DNA from: a virus
Length of the DNA: 64,000 nucleotides
Direction: 5' to 3' (one strand)
IMG/VR virus record: IMGVR_UViG_3300034198_017033
Span: 96,445-160,444 of that record
The position numbers and the translations under genes are program-made. Under the pieces are notes generated by a model. That model was given only the letters and a program-made list of their open reading frames with translations, had not been told where the DNA came from and made no database searches. Shown piece by piece: positions 10,211 through 20,418 of the stretch (position 1 is the stretch's first letter; the number at the start of each line of letters is the position of its first letter).

Positions 10211-11080
10211 TTATATCGTATCAATTCTATAATAACCGTTTCCGTATTGTTGTAATTGACCTAAATTCTTTATTTCAGATAACCTCAAATGATAATCTAA
10301 TACTGGTGTGACACCTCTATCAATAAATACATCGTTTTCAACTTCTGGACGAGAAATTATTCCTAATAAAAACTCTTCTTTAGTTAACGCTGCTAATGAT
10401 GTATTTGTTTGGTTCCAACCTTGTGTTATAAATCTAAAAGATGATGTTGGAAAGTCAATACCCTCACTGTTTAATATTGTTGTTGTTGCCGCAGAAAAAT
10501 CTTTATATTGAATACCATAAATTTGATTGTCCGTACCTATGTTTAAATCATTAACTGCGTCAAAGACATATATTTTAGGTTCACCAACGCTAGTGACTCT
10601 ATTAACACCATTTATTGAATTACCTAAGTAATTAGAATATGTTTCTTTTTTGATATCAAAACCAACTATGTATGGTTGATTTTGTTTATAGGAACGAACA
10701 TCATCTATTTTTGAATCTGTAGAACCAGTTAATGGGTTGTTACCATATAAATAATATTGTGGTAATGTTTTTTGTGGTAATTTTAATGTAACTTTATCGG
10801 TTGGTGATAATAAGCTATCAAAATTTATTGGAATAACACCATTCATAAACGGGAACGATATACCTTCTTCATTTAATTTATCAACCAACAAATCATAATT
10901 AACAGAACTACCATCCTTAGATATAAAAGGTAAATCAGTAAACATTCCCATATCATCTATAGTTTGATTTAGTTGAATGTTTAAATAAAAAGTAGTAGCT
11001 GTGACAGTACCCCATGTTTTACTACCATAGTTTCTATCAATCCCTTCTTCTAATAATATTTTTCTTTTTATTACTTCCAT
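10211..11080 (-). CDS. Putative baseplate structural protein (289 aa)
   Basis: An unrecognised protein starting MEVIKRKILLEEGIDRNYGS. It has a mixed alpha/beta look, with a Pro-rich middle segment (TLKLPQKTLPQYYLYGNN) and no enzyme motif. Its ATG overlaps the stop codon of the 284-aa gene by one base (TAATG), which indicates translational coupling and hence matched amounts. The 21-bp gap to the next gene holds only an A-rich leader. It is probably part of the same baseplate sub-assembly as its neighbours. Confidence 0.5.
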   Translation of the reverse strand: MEVIKRKILLEEGIDRNYGSKTWGTVTATTFYLNIQLNQTIDDMGMFTDLPFISKDGSSVNYDLLVDKLNEEGISFPFMNGVIPINFDSLLSPTDKVTLKLPQKTLPQYYLYGNNPLTGSTDSKIDDVRSYKQNQPYIVGFDIKKETYSNYLGNSINGVNRVTSVGEPKIYVFDAVNDLNIGTDNQIYGIQYKDFSAATTTILNSEGIDFPTSSFRFITQGWNQTNTSLAALTKEEFLLGIISRPEVENDVFIDRGVTPVLDYHLRLSEIKNLGQLQQYGNGYYRIDTI

Positions 11081-11934
11081 TACAATGCAGCTACTTGGTA
11101 TAATTTAACAGTAACACTATTACCGTCTATTGTTATATTGTTTGTTATGTTTGGTGTTGTCGTATTACCTTGATATGTTTCATCAAATTTATAATAATAA
11201 CCAGTTGTTGTTCTAGTTATTATTATTCTAGTATATAATTCATGCACTAAGTTGCTAACTGTTTGTGGCGCGTTTTTAACCATTAAATTAACTGACTTAC
11301 CTGTCTTGGCATTATTAAAATTAGCTTTTATATATAAATATTTACTTTCACCAATATTTAAAGAATCTTTATAATAATAAATGTGGAAACCTTCTGAAAA
11401 ACCTCTTTTATTAATAATAGGGTTTTCAACCGTAAAATTAATCGGTATTTGATTTATTGGTTTAGGTAAACCAGCTATCGTAGTCGTAGTTCCACTTTCC
11501 AAATCAACCGTTCTAAGTCTACTATACAATGTAGTATAACCCACTAAATTTTGTGTCATAGGGTCATCAGTATCATAAATACCTAACCTTAAAAAACTGT
11601 TGCTAAAAGCATTCTTTCTAAATTTAACATCATCATATTGAAAACCAATACCACCATAAAAACTAGTGTATATATTATTTGAATCTAATAAACTTAAATC
11701 ATAAGTTATTTCTGAAACTAATTCATCGTTTTGTGTTAGTGGCATGTATCTAACTCTATCATAATCCAATATTTTGTTAATAGAATTTTCTACTTCTGTT
11801 GCAACAAACACCCTGTCAATCAATTCTGAATTATCAACAATTTGAAATTGAGTCCCAATTGGGATTGTTATGTATTGTTCAGTACTACCCGTATTGAAAT
11901 TATTTATATTTAATTTGTATTTATTAGCAAACAT
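11080..11934 (-). CDS. Putative baseplate structural protein (284 aa)
   Basis: No known domain recognised. The sequence is beta-rich, with repeated aromatic and Asn/Thr stretches. The C-terminal 60 residues (RIIITRTTTGYYYKFDETYQ) look like a small beta-sandwich. It overlaps the end of the 595-aa gene by 11 bp and is coupled by a 1-bp overlap to the 289-aa gene, so these three products are likely made in a fixed ratio. A structural role in the baseplate is inferred from position between gp6/gp25-like genes and tail-fibre-type genes. Confidence 0.5.
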   Translation of the reverse strand: MFANKYKLNINNFNTGSTEQYITIPIGTQFQIVDNSELIDRVFVATEVENSINKILDYDRVRYMPLTQNDELVSEITYDLSLLDSNNIYTSFYGGIGFQYDDVKFRKNAFSNSFLRLGIYDTDDPMTQNLVGYTTLYSRLRTVDLESGTTTTIAGLPKPINQIPINFTVENPIINKRGFSEGFHIYYYKDSLNIGESKYLYIKANFNNAKTGKSVNLMVKNAPQTVSNLVHELYTRIIITRTTTGYYYKFDETYQGNTTTPNITNNITIDGNSVTVKLYQVAAL

Positions 11935-13711
11935 CGTCTGAACTTTTTACTGTGAATCTATCTGTTATTCTATCACCTGTCGCGTCTGAAGGGAATTTTG
12001 TATATAATAAACCCCATTGCGCGTAAGGGTCTTGTCTTTTTAAATTAAAACAATAATTTTGATATCTATAATGCGAACCATTTAAGAATGGGTAATCTAA
12101 ACTATTATCATCACCATCATTAAAACCTATTGAAAGTAAATCTCTCCAAACGTATTTACCATCATTTCTAAGTGTTGCATACGTTGGAATACCGTCTACT
12201 AAACTATCGGCTTCTTCTATGTAATTAGAAAAATTTCTTATTTTAATAGAATGGTGAGGTTTATAAAAATACCCTTCTTGTCTAGGCCCTAAATTTAAAG
12301 ACCTAGTTTGAGCTAATTGAGTTGAACTAGTTGTTGTTGAAAAATATTCTTGAATATTATTAGTTTGTTCTCTATTGATAGTATTAAACCTATGTTGTAC
12401 GTCAGCTAAAACAGTTTCTAATAATGTTGTGTTGTTATATTCAACAATATCACCATAAAAACTATCTGGTAACCCATTTAATGTTTCTAATGGGTTATGT
12501 GAAATATAAGGTAAATTACCACCATTATGTATTTTTTGTATTACTGGAATATCTCTCAAATATGTTAAAACATCACTATTATTCAAATTAGAAATGAAAG
12601 GTGCTTCTATACCAGATTTAACACTAGTAAATAAATTATTACTATTTGTTTTAAAAATCGTTAGAAAAAATTCAGATAATGGTCTCCCTAAATTATCTTT
12701 TAACCCAGAAACATCTATTTCTTCATTAAAAACAAATTGGATAATAGGGTCATTATAAAAATTCTCACTAAAACCAGCTTGGTAAGTCTCATAATCATCC
12801 GTTTCTATTATATTTGAATTTCTAGTTTTTATTTTAGAAAATTTTCTAAAATAATAATTAACCTTAACATTATCAACTATTTTATTTATTCTAGTGTTGT
12901 TACTGATGGTGCCGTTTGCTGGTAAGTCTATTACAAAATAATAATCTTTTAAATCACCATTTTCTAAACCTACACTATAAACAACATGTTCACCATTATA
13001 TCCATTAGTGTTGGTAATTTCAACTACATCACCAGAAGATAAATTGTGTTTACATGTAACTGCAAAACAAACCATTTGTCTTTCAGAAAGTATTATTGGT
13101 TTAGAATCAACAACCAATAAACCATTTCTTACCATGGTATGTCCTGTGTCTGATGAAGATGGGTATGTTATTGTTAACTCCCAGTTCTTAACACTATCTG
13201 AGCTATTTGTACTCTTATATGGGTTATAATCTAATAAAAATGAAAACCTTTCTCTTTTTGGTTCCATATCAAAAAAACTACACAATGATTTTTTAGAAAC
13301 ATCTGGGTCATAATAACCAAACCAACCATCTCTTTCTTTTAAGTAATAATCAATAGATTTAGAATAAGTTAAGTCTTCCTCATCGTTTAAATCTAAATCT
13401 TGAGGATATGACCTACTTAAAAATGGTAATGTGTTAAACGCAGCATATGTAAATGAATTGTTTATACTAGTGTCAGTTAGATTAAACAAACAATTACTAA
13501 CCGTAGAGTTAATGGTACCTAAAACCTTATAAAAACTACAAGATTGTCTTTCTTTATTAAATTGTTCAGCAACATTTAAAATATGGTTTATTTGATTCGT
13601 TGGTAATAACCTTTCTTTACCTTCAATGTTTATATTGAGGTATGTATCGGTATTTACCGATTGTTTTGATGTTTGATTACCTAATCTTTGTTTTGTTCTT
13701 TCTGTACTCAT
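11924..13711 (-). CDS. Putative baseplate/tail structural protein (595 aa)
   Basis: A 595-aa protein of unrecognised family. The N-terminal 35 residues are polar and probably extended (MSTERTKQRLGNQTSKQSVN). The rest mixes beta segments with Tyr/Asn-rich loops and has no membrane segment or catalytic motif that I can see. It lies 6 bp downstream of the 1488-aa gene and overlaps the next gene by 11 bp. Its place in the cluster after gp25-gp6 is where T4 carries gp7-gp11, but no sequence resemblance to those can be claimed. Confidence 0.5.
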   Translation of the reverse strand: MSTERTKQRLGNQTSKQSVNTDTYLNINIEGKERLLPTNQINHILNVAEQFNKERQSCSFYKVLGTINSTVSNCLFNLTDTSINNSFTYAAFNTLPFLSRSYPQDLDLNDEEDLTYSKSIDYYLKERDGWFGYYDPDVSKKSLCSFFDMEPKRERFSFLLDYNPYKSTNSSDSVKNWELTITYPSSSDTGHTMVRNGLLVVDSKPIILSERQMVCFAVTCKHNLSSGDVVEITNTNGYNGEHVVYSVGLENGDLKDYYFVIDLPANGTISNNTRINKIVDNVKVNYYFRKFSKIKTRNSNIIETDDYETYQAGFSENFYNDPIIQFVFNEEIDVSGLKDNLGRPLSEFFLTIFKTNSNNLFTSVKSGIEAPFISNLNNSDVLTYLRDIPVIQKIHNGGNLPYISHNPLETLNGLPDSFYGDIVEYNNTTLLETVLADVQHRFNTINREQTNNIQEYFSTTTSSTQLAQTRSLNLGPRQEGYFYKPHHSIKIRNFSNYIEEADSLVDGIPTYATLRNDGKYVWRDLLSIGFNDGDDNSLDYPFLNGSHYRYQNYCFNLKRQDPYAQWGLLYTKFPSDATGDRITDRFTVKSSDDVC

Positions 13712-13717
13712 GTTATA

Positions 13718-16700
13718 TTATTGTGTATATGTAAAATTAAATGGACAACCAACATTATCTAATCCACTAACACTAGTAGCGTTTGGTTGACATGACACTA
13801 CGTATGGTGTGTTTGGTAAGAAACCATTAGTTACCGTATATGGTGCGATACCTCCAGATAAACTATATCTTCTAATACATTGACCACTTACAGTACTTTG
13901 AGACCAGTTTGGTGTTATTGAATTTGTTGGTAGAGTTATATTACTTATCGTTAACCATGTTGATTGACAATTTACATTATCTGTTACTCTAAATTTAATA
14001 CTACATTTATTACTTGGTAAATTTGATGTATTACTTGGTACCGAAATTCTAATAGGTTGTTGGTTTTGTGTTATAGATGTTTGATATATTGTCGGTGTTC
14101 CGAACACACCAGTTTGTCCAGCTATTTGATATTCCAAAATATATGGTGCTCTATATGTTGCAAACACATTTAAATGACTTATATTAAATTTGAATGTAAC
14201 AAAATTAATCTCACATTGTCTAGTATTATCCACATTATTAACATCAACAGATAATACGTTTGGTGGTAATTTCATTTGTGAAACATCAAAATCTGTCCCA
14301 TCTTCACTATAATTACTACCACATGTACCTTGTGAGTTAGATAACCTAATAGCAACACCTGCTGTTATACTATTTCTAGGTATTGTCACTTTAACTCTAA
14401 AAGGTCCAGAAGCTGTAGGGTTATTTAAATATGTAAACGGTAGTGGTGAAGTCCAAATTGGGTTACCCTCACTATTTTCATTACCATCATAATTAAATTG
14501 TAAATAACAACGAGTAACACCATTTACTTGTGTGTAATTTTGATTTAGATTATTTTGACCACCGTTAATTACATCTAAATAGATTGTGTAATTATTAGGG
14601 TCACACTGTTGTGGTAATAAAACTAAGTCTGGTTCAAGTTTCATTTCTGGTTCAGTAGGTAAAAGAGTTGTGGTTCTTGTCACTATTTGAGCAGGTGATG
14701 AACTATCAGTAACAGTTGTTGTGTAAATACCTTGACTTAAAATATTAGAAGTTAAACCATTGAACAATGGTTCGTTATTTAATGTTGTTTCAATTAAATA
14801 TGGTTCAATACCACCTGTAATTGCCATGGTTATTTTACCATTACTTGAGTCAAAACAAGTTGGGTTTACAGAAGTTATTACAATATTTAATCCAGTAACA
14901 CCACCAACATTTAAATCGTATATAATATATTGTTGTTGTGGTGAACTTGTATCTTTCACAATAATATAGTAACCAGTATGTCCACTATGTGTTGAACTAG
15001 TATTTGTTAATATATCCGAAGGTAAGCCACAAAAACTTATAGGTGTTTGGGTAACTGAAGTTGGATTTGATGAAGCACCGTTTGCTTGACACGTTCCTAT
15101 CGATACTAATGAATTACTAGAATTGTATAACCATGCAGTATAAGTACCATTACCACCACCAACAGATGTTATTGTTATTTGCCCATTATACGGTGATGAA
15201 ATTGCTGTGTTATTTTCACTAACAATTGCCGATGCATATAAAGGTGTTGGTCCTGAAATTTCAAATGATTGTGAAATAGAAACGCCAGAAGAGTCTGTAA
15301 CGTTAATGATATAAGAACCTTGTGCTAAACCATTTAACGATTGTGTTAGATTTGGTTCTGTTAATATTCCACTAGAATTATACCCATTAGGACCACTTAC
15401 AATATAAGTAAACGGACCAACGCCAGATACTATTGTAAAAGTAGCACTACCATCATTAACATTGTTAGCACTAATAGCATCAGTATTATCAATACGAATA
15501 AAAAATTCAACGGTTAATGTTGGAAAACATTTAGTGAAAAAATTGTTATTCATTTTGTCTAAACCAGTTGAACCTGGAGTTGACCCAAAATAGAAATAAT
15601 AAGAATGTTTAGGTTGCGAAAACGAACTATTATCCAAATAACCTCTAAAATTAACATAATCACTACCATTGTCGCCAATTAATGCGAAATTGTAGTCACC
15701 CACATTATTTGTATTAAAATTAGTTGTTGGTGATGGGTTTAAATTTACGTTTATATTATTTGTCACATTATTTAATAAAAAGAAAACATCTCTAACGTAT
15801 TTACCATATTCTGAATTTATTTCAGCAGAACCTATAATGTGATTTGGTTGTAAAACCACTCCATTATCAGTTTCATCTATTTCGTCTAAGTCAACACCAA
15901 ATTCACATGCATGCCTTATATTTAAGCATTGTTGTTTATCTGAAGATAAACCAGCACATGATATATCAAAAAATACACCACCAAAACCACGCCCAATATC
16001 TACTTGTCCACTAGTTTCTGTCCAACTAGGGTTTTCATCAGAATATTCATCGATTATTGGTGGGATAATATATGTTGTTGGTACTAGATAATTTTGAATT
16101 TTAGGTACTCCTTGCCAATCACAATTAAAAACAGAACCTAGATTAATAATTTCAGTTGCGTATAATTTAACTGTTGCTGTTTTGTTAGATGGGGCGTAGA
16201 ATAATTCGTTGTTGTATTTTTTAACAACACCTTCTCTAAAACTTGTACTCTTATAACTATTTTCATCGGTATAACATGTGTCTATAAGCATACTTGATTT
16301 ACAATCACCACCAGAACAATCATAATTACAATATTTTTCTTGTCTACGTCTTTTTTTAAATTTTATTAAATAATAATATAACGAACCATTTAACCAATCA
16401 TTATAAAAATCAAATTGAAATAAGTTAAGAGCTTCTGCCATAGAAGCAGCAACACAATTAGATAATAACCCTAAAGTTGTTTTTACTGGTACGCCATCGT
16501 CATCTATTCTATCTTTACCTTTTCCTGAACAACCTGGCGCAAAGTAATAAACAAAAGATTCCTCATAAGGACATTTAGCGTATAAACATGGGACATAGTT
16601 AACCCTATCATATAAAGTACAGAAAATTTTAAAAAATCTAATACCAATTTTCTTTAATTTTCTATGCGCACTACATAAAAGACCTAAAATACTTCTAATT

Positions 16701-18184
16701 ACACTTACAATTGCATTTACTATAACAATAATAGTCGAATTTATAATAAACATTATAAACTCGATAATCTTCATAATTAAACATATAATAAAAAACAATG
16801 GGTTAAACACTGTATTAACCCTATTAAAAGGTACAGGTAATTTATCTCCAACACAATCATCAACATCTTTTAACCCAACAAAATTTCTATTTTTAACTGC
16901 GCTAAAACTTTTATTTTTTTGATATCTAGATATGAAGTTAGAAACTGAATAAATTTTATTCCAATATAAATCTCTAAAACTACTGTCTTTGGTTAATTCA
17001 CCAAATTCATAATCAATCTCATCTGGTTTACCAGCTGTTGGGTTGTGTGGGATTAGATAATTCGCTTTTGTTCTAAGTCTACCTAAACCACCACTTTCAT
17101 CCATAGCAATTTTAAACCTAACATTAGCTCTAGTAGGTATACCTTTATTTGGGTCTTCTGATAATACTAAATCACCAAATTCGTTTGTATAATAATAATC
17201 TAAGTTCATAGGTACTTGATAGGCCCATGAACCATTTTCATCCATTAAACGACCACCCTCAATATCTAATTTTTCTATTTTACCATCTAGGGTTTTTCGT
17301 ATCATTTCAATAGTTCCTTCACTAGTGTTTTGTTCACAAATTTTACCCATGCTTTTTCTAGGTCTACAATTTTTGTTAACACTATTTTTATCGCTATCAC
17401 CAAAGGCACCACCCATAAAGATAGCTGAAGGTGTTATAGTGTAATTTAAGTCTAAATCTATTCTACTTATACCGATTTCACAATTTTCAACAGAACCCCA
17501 AAATGGTTGAACATTAACACCAGCATTTACTGTTTTTACTTGTACTAGTTTATCTAAATTAGTACCGCCTTTAAATTTTGTTGGACTATCAAACATTTGG
17601 ATAGGTGCTCCTTGACTAATGCTATCGTAAGGTCTCTGTGAGGCTATACCTATATCAGAAATATCCGCGTCAACATGAACAGTATAATTACCAACTGGTA
17701 CGCCAAATATCATATAATCACCAGCATAGTTTGTCGATGTGGTAAATTTATAATATTTACAATAAACATGACCCATTTCTGGGTCGTCTAAAACTTCTCT
17801 TTTGTTTGGAAAAGTACCAACTGGTGTGAAACAATCATTGTCAGTTTCACTATTTTTTGGTAGAAGGTTATATCTCTTACCATCTATATCTTTATCGGTA
17901 ACTAGCTCATAAGGATACAACCCTTTTAGTATTGGGTCATTTTTATCTATATCATCTATAGGTATAAAAATACTAACCCTAGCATTAGGGATACCAAACC
18001 CATTATTTATAAACACTCTACCAACAACAACACCATAATCAGCACAAAAATTTCTATAAACTTCTTCTTGTGTGATTTTAAGTGATAAAACTTCAATAAA
18101 ATCAAATTCTTGGTCTAATTTTACTTTGACAAATTTATCCTTATTGTCTGTTGTTGTTCTTATTCTTATACTGTTATTTGACAT
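13718..18184 (-). CDS. Giant baseplate protein with hydrophobic segment and SprB-like repeats (1488 aa)
   Basis: Three regions stand out. Residues about 50-190 look like a carboxypeptidase-regulatory/transthyretin-type beta domain (GRVFINNGFGIPNARVSIFI ... GVPVGNYTVHVDADI). Residues about 461-505 form a long hydrophobic stretch that could span a membrane twice (FFIICLIMKIIEFIMFII and IIVIVNAIVSVIRSILGLLC). Residues about 920-1145 hold at least two SprB-type repeats: VTDSSG...SFEISGPTPL...NGQITITSVGGGNGTYTAW and PTCFDSSNGKITMAITGGIEPY. SprB repeats are known from flavobacterial surface adhesins. The gene follows the small membrane protein by 1 bp. I infer a peripheral baseplate or adhesion role; the hydrophobic part may act in envelope penetration. 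Confidence 0.6.
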   Translation of the reverse strand: MSNNSIRIRTTTDNKDKFVKVKLDQEFDFIEVLSLKITQEEVYRNFCADYGVVVGRVFINNGFGIPNARVSIFIPIDDIDKNDPILKGLYPYELVTDKDIDGKRYNLLPKNSETDNDCFTPVGTFPNKREVLDDPEMGHVYCKYYKFTTSTNYAGDYMIFGVPVGNYTVHVDADISDIGIASQRPYDSISQGAPIQMFDSPTKFKGGTNLDKLVQVKTVNAGVNVQPFWGSVENCEIGISRIDLDLNYTITPSAIFMGGAFGDSDKNSVNKNCRPRKSMGKICEQNTSEGTIEMIRKTLDGKIEKLDIEGGRLMDENGSWAYQVPMNLDYYYTNEFGDLVLSEDPNKGIPTRANVRFKIAMDESGGLGRLRTKANYLIPHNPTAGKPDEIDYEFGELTKDSSFRDLYWNKIYSVSNFISRYQKNKSFSAVKNRNFVGLKDVDDCVGDKLPVPFNRVNTVFNPLFFIICLIMKIIEFIMFIINSTIIVIVNAIVSVIRSILGLLCSAHRKLKKIGIRFFKIFCTLYDRVNYVPCLYAKCPYEESFVYYFAPGCSGKGKDRIDDDGVPVKTTLGLLSNCVAASMAEALNLFQFDFYNDWLNGSLYYYLIKFKKRRRQEKYCNYDCSGGDCKSSMLIDTCYTDENSYKSTSFREGVVKKYNNELFYAPSNKTATVKLYATEIINLGSVFNCDWQGVPKIQNYLVPTTYIIPPIIDEYSDENPSWTETSGQVDIGRGFGGVFFDISCAGLSSDKQQCLNIRHACEFGVDLDEIDETDNGVVLQPNHIIGSAEINSEYGKYVRDVFFLLNNVTNNINVNLNPSPTTNFNTNNVGDYNFALIGDNGSDYVNFRGYLDNSSFSQPKHSYYFYFGSTPGSTGLDKMNNNFFTKCFPTLTVEFFIRIDNTDAISANNVNDGSATFTIVSGVGPFTYIVSGPNGYNSSGILTEPNLTQSLNGLAQGSYIINVTDSSGVSISQSFEISGPTPLYASAIVSENNTAISSPYNGQITITSVGGGNGTYTAWLYNSSNSLVSIGTCQANGASSNPTSVTQTPISFCGLPSDILTNTSSTHSGHTGYYIIVKDTSSPQQQYIIYDLNVGGVTGLNIVITSVNPTCFDSSNGKITMAITGGIEPYLIETTLNNEPLFNGLTSNILSQGIYTTTVTDSSSPAQIVTRTTTLLPTEPEMKLEPDLVLLPQQCDPNNYTIYLDVINGGQNNLNQNYTQVNGVTRCYLQFNYDGNENSEGNPIWTSPLPFTYLNNPTASGPFRVKVTIPRNSITAGVAIRLSNSQGTCGSNYSEDGTDFDVSQMKLPPNVLSVDVNNVDNTRQCEINFVTFKFNISHLNVFATYRAPYILEYQIAGQTGVFGTPTIYQTSITQNQQPIRISVPSNTSNLPSNKCSIKFRVTDNVNCQSTWLTISNITLPTNSITPNWSQSTVSGQCIRRYSLSGGIAPYTVTNGFLPNTPYVVSCQPNATSVSGLDNVGCPFNFTYTQ

Positions 18185-18185
18185 T

Positions 18186-18533
18186 TTATTTGCTTGTTAT
18201 TGGTGTTATTTCTTCTACGTCTAACATCTCATAGTTTTCTTCTGTAAATTCATCATCATCATCTTCTTCATCATAATCGTCTTCATAATCTTCGTTAAAT
18301 GGTTTTATTTTTGAAGTCATCATATTGGCTATTTTTTTCATATCAATTTCTTTGTTCAACATTAATAATTCAAACATAAACCATATTACAGCCATCATTA
18401 TTATTGGTAATAACAATAATCCTAAACTGAAGGCAAATATTCTAAGAACAATATTTGTATTATTTTTAGTTAATGTTTTATTTAAAGATTTTTGATTTGT
18501 TGGATAATTTTTTGTTTTACAATTACAACTCAT
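18186..18533 (-). CDS. Small membrane protein with acidic tail (115 aa)
   Basis: Residues about 28-58 are strongly hydrophobic (FAFSLGLLLLPIIMMAVIWF), enough for one transmembrane helix. They follow a Lys-rich N-terminus with CNCK. The C-terminal part is very acidic, with runs such as DEEDDDDEF. No signal peptidase site is obvious. It sits between the gp6-like gene and the 1488-aa protein that also has a hydrophobic segment, with 1 bp to the latter. A membrane protein within a baseplate block is unusual; it may assist assembly at, or insertion into, the membrane. No family recognised. Confidence 0.5.
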   Translation of the reverse strand: MSCNCKTKNYPTNQKSLNKTLTKNNTNIVLRIFAFSLGLLLLPIIMMAVIWFMFELLMLNKEIDMKKIANMMTSKIKPFNEDYEDDYDEEDDDDEFTEENYEMLDVEEITPITSK

Positions 18534-18596
18534 TTTTCATTTATTTTATTTAATATTATGGTTAAATATATTGATTTTTTTAATATAAGGAAATAC

Positions 18597-20417
18597 TTAT
18601 TTAACCCTAACCATAATATCTGTTGTTGGATATTTTATTTCAAACATTGAAGTCGGTTCTCCGAATAATGTATATTTACCACTGATATCTATTTGTCTAG
18701 TTTCAGTGTCTAAATATGGTTGTGAAATTTCATTTAAACTATATTTACCCTCACCTACTTTGTTATAAACCCTTACGTCAATTACGTTTAAAACACCACC
18801 AACATTATTAATTGTTTCAATCATAGGAGATAAATAAACATTATCACCCATATCATATTTATTGACATCTAAATAAGTAGTAACATTGTTAATAACTTCA
18901 GAAATAATCTGTGCTTGAGGTTGTTTTTTATCGATATATAAATCTATTTCAAAACTTAAGTTTATGATTTTACCATCAGTTATTTGAACGTAATCATTCA
19001 TCATTCTAAAATCTGATAAATATGTTGCCATATTATCTCTTAGCGCGCTAGTTGAATTGTTATTCAATTTATTAAACTGGTCTAAACCTATTGTGTAAAT
19101 TTTAATTTTGTTTTGTTCTTCCATTACACCCATTCTGAATGGTACCCCGAATTGACTCGGCATTTTAGAAATAATAGCTTGGTAATCCTTAATGGTAACC
19201 GCTCTATTCTGTGATGCAAAGTTATATTTTGTCATGTATCTAATTTCATCAACGCTAGGTGCATTTCTACCACCAAGTGCTGGGAATGAATTATTTACAG
19301 TTAAAGAGTTTTTAACAGCTAAATTTGTATTTTTATTAGCACCATTTATTGTAAAGTTTAATAAACCAACACTCTTTAAAACATTAGGTCCAACATTTGT
19401 ATCTGAACCACCACCAACTCTATATTTAATAAACATCGTTGTGTTTGCTGTTGGTGTTTGACCTAAAGAGAAATTATTTATAAAATCACCTATTTGATTA
19501 ACTAAAGGAATGTTTGAATCAAAATCACATAAACTACTAGTGTCTTTAGTACCAGAACCAAATATTATTTTTGTAAAACCTAAATCGGTATATTCAGTAA
19601 TAAATTTTTTATCAACTGTAATCCATTTACCTGGTTTTACACCTGAATTATCAGTTATTTTATTATAATCCTCAACAAAAACTTTATTTTCAGCTAACGC
19701 ATCAACTTCATACCATCTAAGACTTTGGTTTGAAAACTGACTTAATGATGGTATTGTGTTTATATTAGTACCATCTAAGGTAATAATTGAATCTATTGAT
19801 AAAACATTATCTTCTGGTAAAATTACTTCTAAAAATGGTCTTACATCTGAAATATTGATTACTTTTTTAAAGATTCTAGTAAAACCATTTGTAACTATTT
19901 CTCTTTTAGTTAGAGTATAATTTATAAGAGTTCCATTTGAATTAAAGTTTGGTATAATTAATCTGTTAGGTATACCATTGGTGTTGAATGGATTTGAAAA
20001 ATCTATATCGTATAAATTTTCAAATATTTTACCAGCACCTGTAACTTGAGAACCAGCGTTAATGATTGGTGCGTATGAAATGTCAAATGAATCACCTAGA
20101 ACTGGAACTGTAACACTAAAATCGACTATTGTTACAGATGGTCTTTTACCAGGAATTTTTAAACCAAACGTTCTAGCCATAGATAAAACGGATTTAGTTT
20201 GCTGTGCATAATCTATTTGAGTTTCTTGAAACATTCTATCAGTGTTAAAAGAAAGCATATCACCAACAGCTGCATTTAATTCTAATAACATCATACCTAC
20301 AGACGCATCATTAAAATCATTAAAAATATCTGGGTAATATTGTCTAGCCATATCGACTAAACCGCTTCTTATGTCTGCAAAGTTTCTGTAACCGTAATTT
20401 ATTCCTTGGTTTGCCAT
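18597..20417 (-). CDS. Baseplate wedge protein, gp6/J-like
   Basis: A 606-aa protein directly downstream of the gp25-like gene, the order seen in T4-type and P2-type phages. The N-terminus (YRNFADIRSGLVDMARQYYPDIFNDFND) and the following MMLLELNAAVGDMLSFNTDRMFQE match the helical start of baseplate J/gp6 proteins. Further on, VDEIRYMTKYNFASQNRAVTIKDY is the typical signature of that family, followed by a C-terminal alpha/beta part. The family dimerises to form the inner ring of the baseplate around the hub. Length is close to T4 gp6 (660 aa). The gene starts 1 bp after gp25 ends, so the two are coupled. Confidence 0.85.
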   Translation of the reverse strand: MANQGINYGYRNFADIRSGLVDMARQYYPDIFNDFNDASVGMMLLELNAAVGDMLSFNTDRMFQETQIDYAQQTKSVLSMARTFGLKIPGKRPSVTIVDFSVTVPVLGDSFDISYAPIINAGSQVTGAGKIFENLYDIDFSNPFNTNGIPNRLIIPNFNSNGTLINYTLTKREIVTNGFTRIFKKVINISDVRPFLEVILPEDNVLSIDSIITLDGTNINTIPSLSQFSNQSLRWYEVDALAENKVFVEDYNKITDNSGVKPGKWITVDKKFITEYTDLGFTKIIFGSGTKDTSSLCDFDSNIPLVNQIGDFINNFSLGQTPTANTTMFIKYRVGGGSDTNVGPNVLKSVGLLNFTINGANKNTNLAVKNSLTVNNSFPALGGRNAPSVDEIRYMTKYNFASQNRAVTIKDYQAIISKMPSQFGVPFRMGVMEEQNKIKIYTIGLDQFNKLNNNSTSALRDNMATYLSDFRMMNDYVQITDGKIINLSFEIDLYIDKKQPQAQIISEVINNVTTYLDVNKYDMGDNVYLSPMIETINNVGGVLNVIDVRVYNKVGEGKYSLNEISQPYLDTETRQIDISGKYTLFGEPTSMFEIKYPTTDIMVRVK

Positions 20418-20418
20418 T

